In this document: positions 1 through 11,852 of the stretch, one piece after another
How positions within the stretch are numbered: the first letter of the stretch is position 1
How the letters are laid out: the number at the start of each line of letters is the position of its first letter
Assembly: GCA_035772735.1 (NCBI GenBank)
Contig: JASDFA010000019.1
Location: forward strand, 68,114,001 to 68,178,000
Direction of reading: 5' to 3'
From: Datura wrightii
Taxonomy: Eukaryota; Streptophyta; Magnoliopsida; Solanales; Solanaceae
DNA: 64,000 nucleotides
The notes under the pieces: model-generated
The model's input: only the letters and a program-made list of their open reading frames with translations
The model's database searches: none
Told to the model about the DNA's origin: nothing
Made by a program: the position numbers and the translations under genes

Positions 1-1867
1 TGGTTCAAAATACTTGTCAATATCAAGACAAGTCAAACAAGGATCCCTACAAACATTTGATGAAGTTCGTGGAGCTTAGTGAGAACTTTCACTATTAAAT
101 GTGTCAGATGAATATGTGAAACTCACTTTGTTCTCATTCTCATTAATTGGTGAAGCAAAGAAGTGGTTTTACAATGAGCCATTTGGGTCCATTACTACAC
201 GGGAGGCTCTTTCTAGTAAGTTTATAAATAGGTTTTTCTTATCAAAAAGAACAAAGGAGTTGAGAGGAAAGATCTCAGAATTCATGCAGAGAGATGGTGA
301 GACCCTAGCTCAGGCTTGGGAAAGATATAAAGAATATTTGAGAGATTGTCTACACTATATGTAGCCGAAGGAGATCATTGGGCACAACTTCATAGAAGGG
401 CTAAAGCTAGAGTCTAAGATCTTACCGGACGCTATAGCATACGGGAAAATTTTGTGAAAAAGCTATGAGGAGATAGAGGCTCTGTTGAATCTCATGTCAG
501 GTGGGAGCCAAGATTATTAGGATTCAGGCAGAAGGTTTACTGCATCCAAGGTCCTAGGTACTTGAGGTTGATGGTGTAGCAGCAATCACGGAAGACATTA
601 GTCAGTTTGTGAATGTGACCAGCAAGTTAGTGACCATACCAGCTGCAAGCCAAGTTCATCAAGTTGAGCAAGTTCACACTCCACCGCCATTAAGTGAGGT
701 GTGTAGAGAAGGCCATGCATACTCAGGCTATCCACTAAACCACGAGTCTACTTATTTTATGGGTCAACAAAGTTATGTTGGTGGTTTTGTAGGAAAAGGT
801 AATAATCAAGGGTACAGGAATGTAGTAAATCCCTCCTAGGGAGGAAATCAAAACTTTCAGAGACCCCTGAATAACTCCCAAAGACCTTAGGGCCAGCAAT
901 ATGGAAGTCATTTAGAGGATACTATGAAGTAGTGGATGGTTTAACAGACTCAGGTGGTTAATGAGATGCAGAAGTCCATCCACGAGTTGGAAAGAAAAAT
1001 GGGGCAATTAGCCCTTCCGTAGACTAATAGACCGCAAGGGGCACTTCCAAGCAACACTGAAAAGAACCCCAAGGAGAATGTCAGTGCAATCTCATTGCGC
1101 AGTGGAAAGGAACTAGGTGAAGTGATACCTAGAGATAAAAAAACAGAGATAGCGCAAGTTGTGAAGTCTAACCATGAGATTGGTGAGTCAAGTAACTCAT
1201 AGTAGAAAGTGGTACAAGCTAGACCACCTCCTCCATTCCATATAGATTCAAAAAGCAGGAGGATGCAACCTGTAAGAACTTTCTTAATGTGTTAAAGCAA
1301 ATACTTGTGAATATATCGTTGGAAGATCTTTTGCAGGAGGTTCTGAATTATGGTAGGTATCTGAAGGATATTGTGGAAAACAAAAGAAGGCTCACTAAAT
1401 TTGAGACTGTAGCTCTTACAAAGGAGTGTAGTTCTTGAGTGCAAAACAAGATTCCAAAGAAGTTGAAAGATCCCGAGAGCTTCACTATTCCAGTGGTCAT
1501 TGGGAGCAGAGAAGTTGGTTTAGCATTATGTGATCTGGATCTAAGCGTTATTTTGATGCTTGAATCATTGCTTAGAACTTTGGGACTAGGTGAACCACTC
1601 CCCATCACAATGATATTGTAGATAGATGATAAGTCTCTTGCTTATCCTGATGGCATCATTGAGGATGTGTTGATCAAAGTGGGACCATTCATCCTGCTGG
1701 TGGAATTTATCATTATTGATTATGAGGCGGACGAAGCAGTTCCCATCATTCTGAGAAAAAGATTCTTAGCCACCACAGATGCAATGATAAAGGTGAAGTT
1801 GGGAAAGATGTTAATGAATATGGATGGCCAAGAAGCAGTCTTTGATGTGTTCAGGGTGGCAAGATAG
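1..1867 (+). pseudogene. Degenerate gag-protease of RE1
   Basis: Capsid-like gag and a retroviral-type aspartic protease, which would package and process element RNA. The stretch 101-364 reads DEYVKLTLFSFSLIGEAKKW and LAQAWERYKEYLRDC, matching residues 123-202 of the intact frame at 45681-48053. A proline- and glutamine-rich middle part follows (609-1080). The protease region at 1439-1867 has CDLDLSVILM where the relative has CDLGASINLM, so the active-site D-L-G-A is damaged. The flap-side motif is RKRFLAT instead of GRPFLAT. Several stops and frame changes break it, for example near 362, 836, 1200 and 1436. The start lies outside the window. Confidence 0.8.
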
Positions 1868-3896
1868 CCACCTTAGTATGAGGACTTTAAAATGAGCACA
1901 AAGTTGGAGCCGAGGATCTAAGAATGCAGTTGAACAGTAGGTGTTCCAAGTTAATTCAACATTCAGTCAAGGTATAAAACATCTCACTCGAGTGAAGGAG
2001 TGAGAAGTCTTGCGTCATGCCATGACATTAAATAAGGCGCTTGGTGGGAGGGGACCCATCTTTCTAATGCATTTCTGCTTTATAGAGGTGGATGGATATG
2101 ATGAGGAGGAGGAGGATGCCACCACAAGAGCTATACAGGTTGATGATGCAGATGATGATTAGGAGTATAATCCTGATGATGGCAATTGTTCTTAGAGGCT
2201 TGGGAAGTTCTTTTTCTCTTCCTACTTGGTATGTTTTTTTGTGTATTAGGGACAGTGCACTATTTAAGTGTGGGGTGGAGGAAATAGATTTTTTATTTAT
2301 ACTTTCTTTGCTAAATTTGTAGCAGGGCTGCAGCAGTAGTTGTCATTCTCTATGTTAGTGGCTGGTATGTGATTGATTAAACTATGGCCTATAATAGTTA
2401 GTATTGTAGATGGTTGTGAACATTGATGCTCTGTATGTGATGTTATATGATTGTCTATCTCTAGTTTAGTTTAGTTTTGTTAACTGAGAGGCAATTTTTT
2501 TGTTTTAGGCTTGTCGTAGAGGTAGTGACCCTTCTCGATGATAGATGGATAATGGTCGTCTTAAGGAAAATTAGTCACAGTTTTTCCATTTTTAAGGATG
2601 GAATCGAAAAACTACACGTGTGTGTTCTTGATATTCCACTTAGAAGCTAAGCTAGAAGTAATGAAGTGGTCATCTTGAATGCATAAGAAGTGAGAATTCC
2701 ATGAGAGACGCATAGGTTCTTTAACTTGAGCCAAGAAATTCTTTTTAAGGCTTAATAATGAAAGAATTCATTCAATTTGATGATGTGGATATGTAGCCAT
2801 GGGAAACCATCAAACATCATGATGCCATAAGAGGTGAGCTTGATTTGTTGTGTGTTGTACATAATGTAACATTTAGGACTTTCCTAAGTGTTTTAGGATA
2901 ACTAGTTTCTAAAGAGGTAAGATGTGATTAAGGTGTTTCTTTGAAAACCTATTTTGTCCATCGTTGTTGTACCTTCCTTAAAGATATCCCTAGTTAACCC
3001 CTTTGAGATTCAAGCCTTAATTTTCTTCTTAGCCACAAAAGAAGCCTATCCCTTTTTGTTGTGAGACCTTCAGAATTTTCGATCCAAAGATAGTCTGAAG
3101 CACTTTGAGATTTAAGAATGAAGGTCCATCGATGTAGAAAGAGTCAAGGGAAAAGAAAGAAAGAAAAAATAGTGATGGTAAGAGGAGATGATAGAAAGAG
3201 GGGTGCGGACACAAAATAACATGTCTACTTGTTGCTAGAAGATAAATGAAAGATCTTTAATGGTTGATTATTCTTGTTGAGGACAAAAATGATTAGTGAA
3301 GGAAAGGGTGAGCAGTGATACAAAGTGTGGACAAGAAAGATGAAAGAATGTTTTAAAGTGTTTAGGACTGGTAGCCACTACTAAAGAAAATTATTTCTAC
3401 TCGTCCCTTAGTTGACATTACAACCATGAAAAGTCCTTATGATCTTACCCTGTTTGAAGTGACTAAGCAGTCTAATTGTATATATAGGATAAGCCTATGG
3501 TATTTTGCATGTGTATGATACATCATTTGTGAGAGTGGGTGTGTCTTGCTTATTATGTTGCAAGTTTTGAATTGATAACATGAGAGAAGGAACATCACCA
3601 AATAAGTGAGGGCATAAGATGGTTAAAGTTGGTGCGCTATGTTTTGCATTTTTCATACTTAATCATGTTGTCCCTATTTTGAAAAGATGAGTCAGTTATA
3701 GAGGTTATGTAGTTTCGAATGCGAAAACTTCTGTGTATGCTTAATACGGATTGTATGAATGGATGAACAACTTATTATATGCATTGTGCTAGTTACTTGA
3801 GTGAGAATTAATAAAGGTGACAAGTGGTGGGAAAAGATGTTTGTGCATTTAAGTAAGGATTGTTCGAGGACGAACAATGGCTTAAGTGAGGGATGG
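1868..3896 (+). other. RE1 3' internal region without pol
   Basis: No pol domain is visible. At about 2080-2210 one frame encodes an acidic tail (runs of E and D) that looks like the C-terminus of a lost second ORF. It is followed by the motif TAAGTGTGGGG at 2265-2275. The same order, acidic tail then this purine motif, occurs after ORF2 of RE9. A conserved non-coding motif lies at 2538-2565. The rest is AT-rich and carries nothing I recognise. The region ends in a 3' polypurine tract at about 3881-3896, preceded by TTCGAGGACGAACAA, which is typical of this lineage. Confidence 0.6.
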
Positions 3897-4117
3897 TGAT
3901 ATTGGGCATTTCTTATGCCTATCTGCCATACTTTTACCCATATTTTACCTTGTTTTAAGTTTATTATCCTTATAAAATACAAAAATTTATGCTTATAGGC
4001 GTTAAATGAGCTAAAAAGTGTTTTTAGATGGTTTTAGCAAGTAATCAATGAAAAAGTACTCAAAATGGCCGAAGGTGTGAAGAAAGAAGAATTTGAGAAA
4101 AGTCAGCCTAGTTAGAT

Positions 4118-4490
4118 TAGCTGGGAAGGCGCGCCGGCCTCCAAACTTTAGAGAAAATTACACTTAGGCTGGTGCTCTAAACTTTAGAGAAAATTGCACT
4201 CAGGCTAGTGCATTGGCTGGTGCGTGCGCCAGGGCCCAAACATCAGAAGAATTTTGATCAACACCTTGGCGAGATGAGTGGCGTGGCGTGTAGAGGCATT
4301 CCGGACTTGAAAAATTTTCTAACACTCTGGTGCAGTGAGTGATGCGGCGTGCCAGGTCCCCAGTGTGCAAAATTTGACAAACACCTTGGTGAAATGGCTG
4401 GTGCGGCATGCCAGAAGCTGAACTTCAAAAGAAATGCAAGCCACAGTCTGGCGAGATGGATGGTGTGGCACGCTAGGGCCTATCCGGGGC
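4118..4490 (+). repeat. GC-rich diverged tandem repeats in RE1 U3
   Basis: Roughly 60-80-bp units recur around the core CTTGGCGAGATG/GTGGCGTGGCG and CTTGGTGAAATG/GTGCGGCATGCC, with interspersed AAACTTTAGAGAAAATT. About five imperfect copies lie between 4118 and 4490. The block sits just before the TATA box, the same place where other LTRs here carry palindromes. Confidence 0.6.
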
Positions 4491-4550
4491 GGATTTTCAA
4501 GTATAATAGCTAAACTTTCTAAGGTAAAAAGAGTCATTTGATACCTTGCT

Positions 4551-4558
4551 TATAAATA
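4551..4558 (+). promoter_or_regulatory. TATA box of RE1 LTR
   Basis: TATAAATA about 655 bp into the LTR and about 60 bp after the GC-rich repeats. The RE9 LTR has TATAAATAG in the equivalent place. It probably marks the U3/R boundary. Confidence 0.6.
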
Positions 4559-5469
4559 TAACATCTAGGCAATTTTGCTAGAAATCTTCAATCAATCTCG
4601 GATATTTTATACACAATCTTTGGGGGAAGAGATAGAAGTTCATTTTCTTCTAGGTTTTCTTCTTTATTTTATGCTTTTGTTAATTTGAATGATGAGTGAT
4701 TTAGTTTTCCATTTGAACATGAGTAGCTAAACTCTTTCTCTAGGATTTTGGCCAAAGCTGATGGTTGAACTTTGAATACTCTTTTATACTAGACTTTAAT
4801 TCTTCATTCAAGATTGTTTATGCTTACTTGTTTTAATTGATTATTCGTTAGCCTGATCACCCTACGAATATTATTTGTTGGCTCTTGGTTGAACTCGCGA
4901 GAGCAAACTAAGAGGGTTAAAAGAAAGCATAGAATAGGTTTCAATAATCTTGTTCCAAAAGTTCAAGATTGATTTCATTGTCGATTATAGGGATATATCC
5001 TTCAACCCTATTCTTTTGAATACAAGTATCTTCAACCATCATCTCATGTTTCTCCTGCAACCATAGGGATATAGGTGTTAGGGTTCATGAGATAGTTCTT
5101 GGATATTCGGGAAAAGAGCAAGAAATGTGATCGTAACTTGCTACTAGCAATCTTAAAAGTGTTTAGTCTAGTGTAATCGAGTCCTAAAACTCAACCTAAA
5201 AGAGAAAGTGCCAAGATCCTAGATTTTCGTCATTATTTAAATTGCAAACACTTTTGAATATGATTTTTGTTATTAGTTAATTTATCTTTCAAGTTAGTAG
5301 AATAATCTCCAAAACCATTTCCCCAATTTACCTGTGCTTACTTGAATAGTGAAATAAAATGTTAACCTTAAGTAATTAATCTAACAAGTCTCTGAGGGAT
5401 CGATATCGGGACTTCACTGTCCTATATTGCCTGATGACCACGTGTGCTTGTGTGCGCTTGGAAACATCA

Positions 5470-7569
5470 GGACTCACCAAAAATCGCCTAATGAAGTTCT
5501 AGAATGTGTCTACCCACGAGGCTGAGTCTAAATACCTTGATCTATATCATAAAATGATATAGGACAAGAAGTATGCGGTCAGTACTTTTGATGTACTGAG
5601 TAATGCAACTAAAGTTTAAAACATGCTAGTAATCTAAGAAAACCTGTACTAAATACATAGCTAAATGCATAAGCTGATGTTGAGTCAATGACCCCATCTG
5701 AGATGGATAAATGCTGACATGATATGATAGTCTAAAAATAGTTAAGGAAAATACAAGTACAACTGATTTAAGGTACATGTACATGCACAAAAAATTGAAG
5801 TTGTAACTGTAACTGATATGAACTGTATTGAAACTGAACTATATTGTAGGAGAGTCTATTAACAAACATATAACCACATGAGCTAGATATGGAGTTCAAT
5901 ATATAATCCCCATAGATAGGGCCCACTGTACCTTGCAGTGTCTAGCAAGTATTTTGTGTGATCACTAACTGGGGCTCATTCGGGCTAATAACCTACAGTG
6001 GCATGTAGTTCCAAAAATCTGGGTATGCTAAATCCTGGGCCACTCGATGCTAAGTACTACTCCCAACTGAACGTAAATACTGATAATTCGAAAACTGGTG
6101 TTCTAAGACTAAGTCAAAACTACTTTATCTGAAAATTTCCTGAGAGTCTAAATAACCATGAAGATACTAATACTTGAAGCTGGTGTTCTAAGACTATGTC
6201 AGAATTACTTTATCTGAAAGTGTCCTGAGAGTCTAAAGAACCAGAAAAATAATGATCATACTAAAATCATGAGAGAATGATATGTTCAAATCATACTGTA
6301 ATTCATGCATACTAAAATCTTGAGAGAGTCATAAGTTCAAAATTGACCAAGTCTTTCAAAAATAATGCTAAATCATAGGGACTAAACCTTTGAAATCATG
6401 CTAGTATCAAATCATGGAAATACATTATGCAATTGAGAGTAAAATCATGAAAATCATATACTATTCATCATAAGAGCCTTGAAGACATAGAGAAAATAAG
6501 GGAAATCATATATTGAATGAAGAGCCTAAGACATGATTTCTAGAGAATTGAATTTTACTAGGGTTTCTGAAAATAATTGGGACACAAGGGTGAAAGGAAA
6601 CTCTTATTGAAGTCCCATATAACTGGTCTTGGAGAAACCTTGCTAGCACTTGGATCTTGAAGCTCTTGAAGAGGAACCTTAGGTGTTCTTGAGAGGCTTG
6701 AGAGCTTATAGAATTGGAATATATGGTGGTTTGAGAAGAATGAGGGATTAGACTAAGAAAAACCCTCTAATATTCCCCTTAGAAAACCCAAAGCGACCTC
6801 ATTTAGGAGTTAAAAGCTTAGGAAGTTATGAAAATACCTATGAAAATTCGCACTTATTATCAGCCCGTCCAGTCACCATAAACTACACCATGAGTCGTTG
6901 GTTGTCACCACAACTCGTGGTGACCAGTCGTTACATGCTAGACCAAGTTCTCAATCTATGATCTTCTTACCATGAATACTCACAACCGCCTATTATTACA
7001 TACCACAAGTCGTCTTATGGCTCGTGTCGGTGGACCAGTCTTGAAAAATCTCTGAACTCATCCAATGACCCCTCAAGATGATCCATTACTTGGTCCAATG
7101 AGTCATTACATCCTTCCATGGTCACTAAAATCATGTTGCTTACTATCTGAATTCCATCCCACGACTTGTCACTATAACTCTTTATTTAGTTCAATGAGTC
7201 ATCCTATGACTCATTAATTCCAAACCCTTGGCTGCCTGGGAACTGAGGGCTCGTGAGAATGGATCGTTCATTGATACAATAGTCTATTATATTCACCCAT
7301 TGTTACTGAAATAATTTTGAAAAGTATCTAAACTTCTGACAATGACCAGCCAGAACGGGTCGTTGTTTAGTACAAGTCATCCTCTAACTCATTTGATCTG
7401 GTTTTGGCTACAGTTCTACAGTGTCTTGGGTAGCAACAAGAGGGACTAATGGGTCATTGTTCCTCATAGCAGTTCGTTCCTTAAATCATTCTGAGGGAAT
7501 ATTTTCACTTTTCTGCTGGATTCTACTCCAAGTTTGGGGTCTGATCTTAGGGACTTTTAGGGCGTTACA
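5470..7569 (-). repeat. Chromovirus LTR remnant, split by RE1
   Basis: The sequence follows the RE4 and RE7 LTRs from their motif GGACTCACC onward: the ATATCATAAAATGATATAGG block, the GTATGCGGTCAGTACTTTTG block, and the terminal TAGGGACTTTTAGGGCGTTACA. That end corresponds to the 5' end of a minus-strand LTR (TGTAACGCCC in sense). About 2.1 kb remain. The first few hundred bases of the + strand copy are absent and presumably lie left of RE1, outside the window. No internal region lies to the right of it, so it is either a solo LTR or the 5' LTR of an element whose body is to the left. Confidence 0.75.
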
Positions 7570-8054
7570 CTTGGGTATTCTCCTAAAAGTTTGTTCTTAT
7601 ACAAGATCCTACCATATTTGAAAATGGAGGCAGCCACACCTTTGACTACATTAGGTTCGTTAATGACCAGTGCCAGTTCAGACACAATGAGCAAGCAACC
7701 AAGTGCTTGTTGCATGAGAGGGGTTTTATCATGCAACATGTGGAAGAAAAGGCACCCCAATTTTATGCCCGTCTCCAAGAGATGTCATGGGGTGGTCAAG
7801 AAGCCTTGCAAAGCTAATAAAGATTGGGTGAGGGGGTTCTATGCCAACCTTCCTACTGTGAACTAGTCTCTCCTAGACCCGATGGCTTATGCTCGAGGAA
7901 TGCAAATCAGTATTAGCTCCAGCTCCATTAATAAGGCATTGGATCTGCCAAATCCTCCTAAGGTCGAGCTAAAAGCCAAGGATGTGAATGGTAATAGGCT
8001 GTGGCTCGTAGATAATCTGGTCGTAGAAAAGCATAAGGCCCTCGTCTCACTAGG
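7570..8054 (+). pseudogene. Putative plant transposon protein-like pseudogene, part 1
   Basis: Frames here encode LHERGFIMQHVEEKAP, then WVRGFYANLPTV, then RGMQISISSSSINKALDLP. This is the order of conserved blocks I associate with the plant family annotated as 'putative plant transposon protein' (ERGF, EFYANL, and a substrate-like FSxxxINxxLGLP block). Biochemical function is unknown. Frame changes and stops (about 7820 and 7866) break it. The 3' end runs straight into RE3. The sequence resumes after the CTAGG duplication at 17906. Family assignment is from memory of the motifs. Confidence 0.55.
8050..8054. repeat. RE3 target-site duplication, left (CTAGG)
   Basis: CTAGG directly before the TG of the 5' LTR, identical to 17901-17905. 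Confidence 0.92.
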
Positions 8055-10423
8055 TGTAATGCCCCGGAAACTCAAAGACTAGATCCGGGACTTAAGCCAG
8101 AAAATCTAAAAATCTGCAGAAAATGCTTCAGGATGACTCCCCTAATGAGTCGTTAGGAAACCTAAGGAATCATTAGGTCAGTCGTGGGAAGGGGGATTGA
8201 GAAGTGGAAAGGGATATACAGTGGACCCAACTGAAGACCTCACAAGTCGTGGTCAACCACCACGAGTCGTGAGGTGAGTCGTGATCAGTTAGAGGAGGTT
8301 TTTTGAGAGCTAAGCAGTTTACCCCATGAGTACTCACCACGACTCTTTATGGGGAACCATCAGTCGTGGTGTCACCCGTGGGGAGCTTCAGACTTTTAGG
8401 CAGTGTGGTCCATGACAGGTGACTATGAGTTGTGGTCACTCACCACGACTCGTTAGGTCCCTCGTGGTGGCTTTCCATGATTTCCAGGCAGTGTACTCAA
8501 CGAGTGTGACCACGACTCATGGTCACTGATCATGACCCGTTAGGACCACCTGACAGTTTTTCCCTACAATTTTCTAAGGGCTATTTAGTAATTTCCTACT
8601 CTCCTAAACTTTAAACTACATCATTTTAGACGTAATTTCAGACCTATTAGTGGTAATGAACAGCCTCTCCCCTCATTCTCCACGTTCATTCTTAGAAATA
8701 TCATCAAAGAGTCTCTCAAGAAACTTTCAGAGTAAGGCATAGGGTTCTTCATTCATCTAAGAAATTCAAGATTCGTCCTCCAGGGAATTCTTAGCCAGGT
8801 ATGTGGGAATTCAACAAGGGAATAGTTCTTCCCTCCCCCAAAACCTTTTATAGTTTCTCCATCAGTCTTAGCCCTGAGTTTTCGAATGAAACGTATTTAT
8901 GTATTAAATTCCTCATGATTTGAGAAGTGTGAGTTGGGCTGATTTTCTTGTATTCCCTATTGTTTAGATGTTTAGTAACTACTCCCTTGATAAGAATGAT
9001 TTTAGCCCTGGCACGAATGAGAAAACTATAGTACTACTTGTCGGAAGAGATTTTCTTATTTCTTGAAATCTTTGCCATATTGTGGATTCTCGTGTGGTTG
9101 GAATAAGTTGAATTCTCTGTTAGCTGCTTAGTAGTTCAGTTCAGTTAGAATGTATAACCTTCTCAGAACTATTCAGAATTTGTCAACTGATTAGTTTGAC
9201 TACAGAATTCTTTGAGGTGTCTGTGATACCTCCCAATTAGCAGAATCAGACTCAGAACTCAGTTTCATTGGTCCACTAGGTGATCATGACATTTTAGATA
9301 AATAGCTCTGACTAGCCTTAGGACACAAGACAAATTACAGTTTGTTCTTAGACGGTTACGACGCTTCTACATAAGCAGCTCTGACCAGTCTAGAACCCAG
9401 TTTCACAATCGGTCCGATAAGACTCTCAGGGTACTTTCAGTTATGTATCCCTGACTAGTCTTGGACCCAGTTTCGAGCTTTCAGCTTAATATTCAATTTA
9501 GATAATCCAGTGGGAGTAGGACTTAGCACCGAGTGGGCTGGGGTTCCAGCGCACCCAGGTTCCCAGAACTATGTTGTTAGCGTAGGTTATAGTATTTATT
9601 GGCCTGAGTGGCCCCAAACTTTGTGAGCACCCAATTCATGCCTCTATACCGTGGCAAGGTATATTGGGTCCTACCGGTGGGGCATATACATCGGACTCCA
9701 TGTCTAGCTCACGTGGTTATATGTCGTTACAGACTCTCCCACTAGTCAGTCCAGTCTAGTTTCATAATAAACAATTTAGTTCTAGATCTATCAGTTTACA
9801 TAAGTTTAGTACCGTACAGTGTCTCAGAATCAGAACTTTCAGACTTAGGGCATGTCTTTGACAACCAGATAGGGTCATCTTAACCATCTCAATTTACTTC
9901 AGTTGTTACAGTTTAGTATATTAGTTGGTCATTGCATGTAATTTTTCAGCTCAGTCACTTTATATCCAGCATTATGTTCTCTCTCACTTACTCAGTACAT
10001 TCAAAGTACTGATACGTACTTTTATTCTGTATCATTTCATGATACAGCTGAGGTTCTCAGACTCAGCGCCGTTAACCGACTTCATTTATATCCTCCTCGG
10101 TAGCAGAAGTGTGAGTCCTCATCCTTCGAGGGAGTGATTTCATTATTTTTAGTTAGACTTAGAGTTAGCTGGGGGCTTGTCCCAACAACTCATCTGTTAG
10201 ATGGCTTTCATACATAGACTTGTTTTTAGACTTTCAGATCCTTCAGATGTTTTAAATTTTACGTTTTCATTTTAGCTTTCGTAAATGTTTTATGTTTTAT
10301 TTAGAAAGCTTCCGCTATGCATGGTTTACTCAGAATACCAGTGTATGACCAAGGGGTTGACTTGGGGTCATTTGTGACTCCAAGTACCGTGTCCCATCCA
10401 GGGTGTAGTCTTGGGGCATGACA
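8055..10423 (+). repeat. RE3 5' LTR
   Basis: It starts TGTAATGCCCCGGAAACTC and ends GGGGCATGACA, 2369 bp. The U3 palindrome cluster spans about 8238-8555. The 3' LTR starts TTTAATTCCCC, so its terminal TG has mutated to TT. Confidence 0.92.
8238..8555 (+). repeat. U3 palindrome cluster of RE3 5' LTR
   Basis: Many copies of the odd palindrome CACGA(G/C)TCGTG and half-sites such as AGTCGTGG, CACGACTC and CCTCGTGG lie within about 320 bp. The arms are reverse complements around one central base. The homologous cluster in the 3' LTR is at about 15675-15995. Function is unknown. The position in U3 suggests a promoter-proximal role or RNA or DNA hairpins. Confidence 0.7.
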
Positions 10424-10426
10424 AAC

Positions 10427-10440
10427 TTGGTATCAGAGCC
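10427..10440 (+). other. RE3 primer-binding site (initiator tRNA-Met)
   Basis: TTGGTATCAGAGCC lies three bases after the 5' LTR. The core TGGTATCAGAGC is complementary to the 3' end of plant initiator tRNA-Met, the usual primer of Ty3/gypsy chromoviruses. Confidence 0.9.
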
Positions 10441-10643
10441 CTGGGTTTAGAGTATCCTCAGAATGTCTGAAAGTCGCATCGAGTAGAGTTCTTTTCATGG
10501 GTGTGAAGCATGCCACACTTATGACGAGGAGGCTCCGAGATGTTATTAGGAAAACTCTCTTTTGTTCATACTCTTTATCGTGTGTTAAAGTTTAGTTCCA
10601 GAAACGTCCTTCTAACTCGTGCACTGTTTCATTTCAGTGAATC

Positions 10644-11852
10644 ATGCCTCCCAGAGGTGGTAATGGAAGAAGAGACGGTAACGCCAACAGACCTGCCCCA
10701 CCAGCCCCGGCAGCCCCTCAAGATGATTCGGTATCTACGGCCGAATTCAAGGCTGCCATCCAATTGCTGGCACAAACAGTCACCAACCATGTGAACTAGC
10801 AGGTGGTGCTGATGAACACCAACAGGTCTGCAGCAACTGCTAGGGTGCGAGACTTCACCTGTATGAACCGTCAATCATTTCTGGGATCCAAGGTGGGGGA
10901 GGAACCCCAAGAGTTTTTGGATGAGATCTTGAAGATTACCCACATTATGGGTGTCAGCTCCTCCGAGAGTGCTGATTCGGTGGCCTACCATCTAAAAGGG
11001 GTAGCTCAAGTATGGTATGATCAATGGAAATAGGGGCAGCCAGCGGGAGCAGGACCGGTAGAATGGGAGGAGTTCACATAGCCTTCCTGGATAGGTTTTT
11101 CCCTCGAGAGTTGAGGGAGGCAAAAATGGAGGAGTTTATGAACTTGAGACAGGGCAACAGAACCATGGAAGAATACGCATTGGAGTTTACCAGGCTATCC
11201 AAGTACGCTCCAAAGATGGTAGCTGAGCCAAGGGCTCGCATGTTGAAATTTGTGAATGGATTATCGAACCTAGTCCTCAAGGAATGCAGGACAGCAATGC
11301 TGATTAGAGATATGGACCTCTCCAGCCTGATTATCTATGCCCAACAGATTGAGGCCAAAAAATTGAGGGACATGGAACGAAAAAACAAATGGGCAAGGAT
11401 TGGCCAGTCATATTATGGCCATCAGAGGTCTAGCAGTAGTAGCCGCTCACAGCAGCAGCAACAACAACAGCAACAACAGTAGACAACCCCAACACCCAAC
11501 TCAGCCAATGCCCCAACCTTCCGGTCCCATTAGGATCAGAGGGGTGGAGCATCTGGCACTCAGTCTCAGAGCCACAATGCCGAAAATAGATATCCAGCTT
11601 GCCCCAAGTGTGGCAAGAACCACCCGGGAGAGTGCCTTCTGGTTCGAGAGGGCTATTTGGTTATGGACAGCTCAGACATCGGCTCAAGGAGGGCCCATCA
11701 GCCGGGAAAGGGAGATCACATCATCAGCTCCAACAGGTCGACCAGCCTAGCAGGACAACATATCAGGTACGAATAGCGGTCAGCGCCAAAACCATTTCTA
11801 TGCATTTTCTTCCCATCAGGATCAGGAGAGCTCACTTGACGTAGTCACGGAT
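10644..11852 (+). pseudogene. RE3 gag (broken)
   Basis: The capsid and nucleocapsid precursor starts at ATG 10644 (MPPRGGNGRRDGN), about 220 bp after the LTR. RVRDFTCMNRQSFLGSKV and the gag core FLDRFFPRELREAKMEEF are clear. A CCHC zinc knuckle, CPKCGKNHPGEC, lies at 11600-11635. An in-frame stop sits at 10797-10799, a frameshift near 11075 separates the two halves of the gag domain, and a further stop follows a glutamine-rich run at 11480. RE12 carries a similar gag, with different breaks. Confidence 0.88.

Larger units (their letters stand above)
1..5469 (+). mobile_element. RE1: non-autonomous Athila-like LTR retrotransposon, 5' end outside window
   Basis: Gag-protease remnants (1-1867) are followed by about 2 kb with no reverse transcriptase, RNase H or integrase similarity, then a polypurine tract and a 1573-bp 3' LTR. 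This is the layout of terminal-repeat elements that carry gag only. The 5' LTR lies left of the window. The base after the LTR starts GGACT, inside a motif that other chromovirus LTRs of this window keep intact (compare about 19059), so RE1 appears to have inserted into such an LTR. Orientation follows from coding strand and LTR polarity. The element is decayed, with many stops in gag. Confidence 0.8.
3897..5469 (+). repeat. RE1 3' LTR
   Basis: It starts TGATATTGGGCATTTCTTATG directly after the purine tract and ends ...GAAACATCA. The start and the tail (GATCGATATCG, then GACCACGTGTGCTTG) match the reverse complement of the RE9 LTR at both ends. The length of 1573 bp is close to RE9 (1446-1447) and RE8 (about 1.5 kb). 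U3 holds a GC-rich repeat block and a TATA box. Confidence 0.85.

Noticed and set aside
2092..2322. Methionine/arginine-rich open frame as a small secreted or membrane protein
   Set aside because: Another frame of the same DNA gives an acidic tail with matching context in RE9, so this frame is incidental.
8238..8555. Spaced palindromes as a CRISPR-like array
   Set aside because: Repeat and spacer lengths are irregular, the units are diverged, and the setting is a plant LTR.
11440..11482. CAG/CAA run as a disease-type polyglutamine repeat of a host gene
   Set aside because: It lies in RE3 gag between the capsid core and zinc knuckle and is a transposon linker.
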